Shown here in pieces: positions 60,716 through 64,000 of a stretch of 64,000 nt of DNA. This DNA is from CAVWXT01 sp963759115 (GTDB taxonomy: Bacteria; Planctomycetota; Planctomycetia; Pirellulales; Thermoguttaceae). The DNA lies in contig CAVWXT010000001.1 in the NCBI GenBank assembly GCA_963759115.1, positions 868,001-932,000 of the forward strand. The letters run 5' to 3'. The notes beneath the pieces are model-generated. The model saw only the letters and a program-made list of their open reading frames with translations, was not told the DNA's origin and searched no databases. Each line of letters opens with the position of its first letter. Positions within the stretch are counted from its first letter, which is position 1. Position numbers and translations under genes: made by a program.

Positions 60716-61397
60716 CAAACAGTGGGTCGAATGGATCATGAACCATATTCAGCCAGACGACGACATCGCCAGTTGCCGGGCCGGACACAAGTCCTCGGCG
60801 CTGCGCATGATGACCAATCAGGATGCCGGAGATTCAGCGGCGGGCTGGCTGGCTTGGTGGGAACACAACGAGTTGAAATCCGAAGAGGATTGGATTCGAG
60901 ACGGATTCCGAAAGCACGGCGTGGAGGTCCAAACGCCCTTGACGCAATCGAACATCGTCGCCCTGCTGAAAATGACCGAGCACACGGATGAAGAGAAATG
61001 CGGAGCGCCATCGTATGTCCAGTACAACGCTTTCCGTTGGCTTCGGGATAGCGACTTCGACCCTCATTCGTTCGACGTCGAGGCTCTCCATTCAGAAGAT
61101 GGAAGCGAATTGTTGCAGGGCCTCATCCGCTTCGCAAAGCGATCCGGCCGTTCTCCAAAGGATGACTGTTTGGGCGTGCTCAATCTCGGCAAGCCGCCAA
61201 CAACCTATGGCTTCCATTCGCCAATGTCAATGCCGAGCTTCCAAATCGTGGCGAACATGATTGTCTTCGTGCCACTTTGCACAGGCTTGTTACTACTCTG
61301 GCTGTCGTGTCGCGTTGCGAAACAAGACACACTCTCGAACAAGGGCATCGAGACAACCTGCCAAGGGCAAAGGGGATTGTCGATTAAGTGACTCAGG

Positions 61398-62157
61398 ACT
61401 GGGCTTTTGCAAAGTCTCAAATGGCGTTGGAAAAATAGGGTGTTTGGGGTTTAATGCTGGTGTTTTGGCCTGGCGCAGGATGGCCGGGCGGTACTGAGCG
61501 ACCAAGGAGGGTCCGCAAATGCCGGCGATTGTGGAGTTTCCACAGGTGGTGCGCGAAGCCGTGGCCGAGTTCAGCGATTTGTTTTCGTGCGAGCCGCAAC
61601 GGCGGCATTTCGCCGAGTATCTCACCGGCTTGATGGTCGCGGCGAACAAAACCGTTACGGGCATCAACGGCGAGTTTGCCGAAACCGCCGACCAGTCGTG
61701 TTTGAATCGCTTTCTCACCGCGGTCGAGTGGAACGAGCAAACGCTCAACGAGCGCCGGTTGGAACTGATGCAGCGAGACCCGGCAACTCGCTATAGCCAA
61801 CAAGGGGTGATCGCCCTGGACGACACGCTCATCGACCACGACGGCAAGTTCATCAAGGACGTGGGCTGGTTCTGGGACCACGCCGAGGAGCGCAGCAAGA
61901 TCGCCCACGATTACCTGTTCGTCAATTATGTTTGCACCAGCGGCAGGCATTACCCGTTGGAGTTTCGCCGCTTCAAGAAACGCGAGCAATGCGAAGCCAC
62001 CGGCGAGACCTTCCAGGACCATACGCAATTGTTCTGTCAGTTGGTCGATTGGGTCTCCGAACGGGAAATTCCCGGCGGTTTCGTGTTCGACAGCTATTTC
62101 ACCAACGCGGAGAATCTGAATCACATCCACCTGGCCTAGTTTGCAAAAGCTCAGTTT
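61398..62157 (+). mobile_element. Short internally truncated IS (IS701/IS4-like)
   Basis: About 760 bp between imperfect inverted repeats: left ACTGGGCTTTTGCAAAGT (from 61398), right end the complement ACTGAGCTTTTGCAAACT (to ~62156), 16 of 18 identical. It carries a transposase cut at its C-terminus. It lies exactly between the stop codons of two convergent genes (61391 and 62158). No clear target duplication was found. Confidence 0.65.
61519..62139 (+). CDS. Truncated IS701/IS4-like transposase
   Basis: 206 residues against roughly 400 for a full protein. The N-terminal region (FSCEPQRRHFAEYLTGLMVA) and first catalytic aspartate (GVIALDDTLIDHDGKFIKDV) are present, and FVFDSYFTNAENL may hold the second Asp. 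The C-terminal catalytic Glu region is absent: the frame ends at the right inverted repeat. Strong ribosome site AAGGAGGG. Expected to be inactive, but could be mobilised in trans. Confidence 0.75.
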   Translation: MPAIVEFPQVVREAVAEFSDLFSCEPQRRHFAEYLTGLMVAANKTVTGINGEFAETADQSCLNRFLTAVEWNEQTLNERRLELMQRDPATRYSQQGVIALDDTLIDHDGKFIKDVGWFWDHAEERSKIAHDYLFVNYVCTSGRHYPLEFRRFKKREQCEATGETFQDHTQLFCQLVDWVSEREIPGGFVFDSYFTNAENLNHIHLA

Positions 62158-64000
62158 TCATTCTTCAACCACCACGGTCTGGTTGATGGCCGGGGCCGTC
62201 GCCGGAAAGACCAACGAGCGGCCGTCGACGGTGGCTCGGATGTAATACTCAAAATCGGTCTTCGCGGCCTCGGGTGGCAGTGTCACCGCGTACACGCCGC
62301 GGGCGACGTGCCGCAGCGGTACTTTGGCAAACCCATCGCCGCCCAACGGACGCCAGCATAGTTCACCCACCTGCGGATTGCTCCCCAGCATGATGACGGT
62401 CAGCTTGAACTCCTCGCCCGCCGCGACGCCTGTGCGAACCTCGGGCACGAACAGCCGCGGCTGGCCGGCGTAGTCTTTGGATGGCATGGCGTCGGCGGGC
62501 AAGTCCTCGTGGAGCAGCTTGGCCAACTCAAGACCGGGCGCGGTGAGCATCACGGGCAGCGTTTGCTGCTGCCAATTGCAGACGTTGCCCATCTCGCCGG
62601 GGTTGGTGACCGTGGCCAGCAGGTGCCGGTGAAGCTCGGCAAAGGCGGCCACCAATTCTTTCCGCGCCGGCAGGGCCGATTCCCGCGCAAGCTTCTTCTG
62701 AAGTTGCGGTTCCTTCTCGGCTTTGACCTTGCCGAGGGCCGTAGTGTATTGAGCCCAATCGCAGGCGATCTTGCCGATCGAGCAGAGGTAGCGGAAGTTG
62801 TTCAGCCAGTAGTCGAACCGTTCGAGATTGCCCGGCCCCGTGACTTGCGGCCGGAGCGCCGCCAGCTCGTCGACGAAGGCGTACTGCTTCTGCACCTCTT
62901 GCCAAGGGCGCCCGTCGGGTTTGACGCTGCCTGGGCCGGTGACCCAATCGGCAGCACGCGGCAGGCGGCCGTCCATGCGGGCGAAGATCGCTGCGATCGG
63001 TCCGGCCGCCTCGGGGCCGAACTCCGCCCGTGCCCAGTCCGCATAGAAATCGGCCACGGCCAGGTAACACGGCTTGTCTGTCGGGACCGTATTGGCCGGA
63101 TCAGGCGCGCTGGCCGGCTCGCTCCAGCCGGCTTGATCCCAGGCGGCTTTGGCCAGGGCCGAGACGTTCGGGCCGAGAACGCGGGTCCGCCAGTGGATGC
63201 CGAGCAGGCCGGTGCAGCCGTATTTCAGGGCGTCGGCAACGTCGCGGCGCATGCGGCCGACCCAAAGCTGCGGCATGGTCAGCCCCGGGTCGTCTTCCAG
63301 CCAGGGGATGGCCCATTTCGGCCGCCCGGCGATTTGTACGAAGCCCGGCTCGACCGGCGTGTTGCCCACCGTGCGATTGATGCAACTCATCGGCATGTCC
63401 TTGGGCAGGAACTCGTCGAAGAGCGCGGGCGTCTGCGGCGGGCCAAGCACCCAGCCGCACGTGGCCAGCGTGAAGGGCGCATCGACCTTCTTTGCCGCCG
63501 CCAGCACAGCTCGAAAGTCGGCCAGCGTCGCGTCGATCTGCGGCTGTGGCACCGGCTTCCAGGTCCAGTCCTCGGGCGTCCATAGCCAATAGTAGTCCAA
63601 CGGATGCGTTTCGATGATCCGCTGGAACATGCCTTCGTACACTTCCTGCACGACGGCCGGGTCGGCTGGGTCCTTGCCGGCCGCCTTCAACCGCTCTTTG
63701 ACGGGCGTCGGTATCGTCAGCGGCGTCTCCGTGCCGAGGCACGTCTTGATGCCATGCCGGTGCGCGTAGGTGAACACGTCGCGCAGCAAATCGCCCATCC
63801 GATCGAACAGGGCATTGCACTGCTCGGGCGGCATTTTGTTCCAGGGGCACGTGTCGCGCATGTACTCGGCCCCGTAGTCGTCGCGGTCGAACAGCTCGGC
63901 GGCGCCGAACATGTAATCGCCCGTCTTGCCCGGCCGGTATCCCCAGGCGCCGGTAACGTTGCTGGCAGTAAAATGCCGCGAGGGATAGCTGGCCTTCACC
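62158..64000 (-). CDS. Large protein with probable TIM-barrel glycosidase-like core (N-terminus outside window)
   Basis: At least 613 residues, open to the right edge. Aromatic and acidic motifs (YYWLWTPEDWTWKPVPQPQI; LATCGWVLGPPQTP; LGIHWRTRVLGPNVSALAKA) fit a TIM-barrel glycoside hydrolase of the alpha-glucuronidase/hexosaminidase type, but the family is not certain. The C-terminal ~110 residues (VRTGVAAGEEFKLTVIMLGS; FEYYIRATVDGRSLVFP) look like an Ig/Fn3-type beta domain. No frame breaks. Confidence 0.6.
   Translation of the reverse strand, partial: VKASYPSRHFTASNVTGAWGYRPGKTGDYMFGAAELFDRDDYGAEYMRDTCPWNKMPPEQCNALFDRMGDLLRDVFTYAHRHGIKTCLGTETPLTIPTPVKERLKAAGKDPADPAVVQEVYEGMFQRIIETHPLDYYWLWTPEDWTWKPVPQPQIDATLADFRAVLAAAKKVDAPFTLATCGWVLGPPQTPALFDEFLPKDMPMSCINRTVGNTPVEPGFVQIAGRPKWAIPWLEDDPGLTMPQLWVGRMRRDVADALKYGCTGLLGIHWRTRVLGPNVSALAKAAWDQAGWSEPASAPDPANTVPTDKPCYLAVADFYADWARAEFGPEAAGPIAAIFARMDGRLPRAADWVTGPGSVKPDGRPWQEVQKQYAFVDELAALRPQVTGPGNLERFDYWLNNFRYLCSIGKIACDWAQYTTALGKVKAEKEPQLQKKLARESALPARKELVAAFAELHRHLLATVTNPGEMGNVCNWQQQTLPVMLTAPGLELAKLLHEDLPADAMPSKDYAGQPRLFVPEVRTGVAAGEEFKLTVIMLGSNPQVGELCWRPLGGDGFAKVPLRHVARGVYAVTLPPEAAKTDFEYYIRATVDGRSLVFPATAPAINQTVVVEE

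Larger units (their letters stand above)
58821..61391 (+). pseudogene. Two-TM membrane protein gene disrupted by ISL3 copy 2
   Basis: 5' part 58821-59049, 3' part 60724-61391. Removing the IS and one target repeat gives a continuous frame (GDKQW|VEWIMNHIQPDDD) of 298 residues: N-terminal helix (AGALLVIAGLGAGYFWFYHI), a soluble domain (SALRMMTNQDAGDSAAGWLA) and a C-terminal helix (MIVFVPLCTGLLLLWLS). The start is GTG 58821 with AAAGGAG upstream. As it stands the 5' part reads into the IS and stops at 59102. No family recognised. Confidence 0.85.

Noticed and set aside
1..64000. tRNA and rRNA genes
   Set aside because: No T-loop/anticodon arm arrangement or rRNA-like conserved stretch was seen on reading both strands; a covariance search would be needed to exclude a tRNA.

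Overview
The window looks like a GC-rich planctomycete chromosome, probably near Pirellulales. The inference rests on lineage-typical proteins: a DUF1571 protein, a secreted S8 protease with an N-terminal 'IEPLESR' signature, HEAT-repeat secreted proteins, a Tat-exported Gfo/Idh/MocA oxidoreductase and a TPR/GT-C membrane protein. No rRNA, tRNA or CRISPR array was recognised. Many conserved genes run through two or three frames with both halves well conserved. I annotate each as one gene with probable single-base indels in the sequence.

Layout. 1-7.3 kb: a minus-strand MarR-controlled efflux operon (marR, lipoprotein adaptor, two tandem RND pumps) behind a palindromic operator. 7.4-12.3 kb: small housekeeping and hypothetical genes (metallo-beta-lactamase fold hydrolase, DUF1571, alpha/beta hydrolase) separated by REP-like palindromes. 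12.4-17.6 kb: a hybrid histidine kinase with Hpt domain flanked by two paralogous REC-HD-GYP regulators. 18.5-28 kb: a chemotaxis operon (cheR-like, MCP, cheW, cheB, cheR, cheA, cheC, cheD, cheY). 29-39.6 kb: a type IV pilus/type II secretion-like cluster (pilin, PilM-PilN fusion, PilO, two GspB/PilP-like proteins, MshEN-GspE ATPase, PilZ, GspF, four minor pseudopilins) with no secretin in view. HD-GYP, MshEN and PilZ domains together suggest cyclic-di-GMP control of the pilus, and the chemotaxis array may steer it.

40-64 kb is accessory: a TMTC-like GT-C/TPR protein, an M23/PKD peptidase, a subtilase, planctomycete hypotheticals, a HEAT-DUF4038 glycosidase fusion, a Gfo/Idh/MocA enzyme and a large partial secreted protein. 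This part carries the mobile DNA. Two ORF-less group II introns of identical 786-nt length lie in inverted orientation, each inserted just 3' of a REP-like hairpin. One of them is interrupted by a 1666-bp ISL3-family element with an 8-bp target duplication. A second ISL3 copy splits a membrane-protein gene whose reading frame is exactly restored if the element and one target repeat are removed. A short element with a truncated transposase sits between two convergent stop codons.

The most notable signal is the nesting of repeats: REP-like palindromes serve as landing sites for an ORF-less, hence trans-dependent, intron family, which in turn has become a landing site for an ISL3 element. Both the intron and IS boundaries can be read directly by comparing copies.
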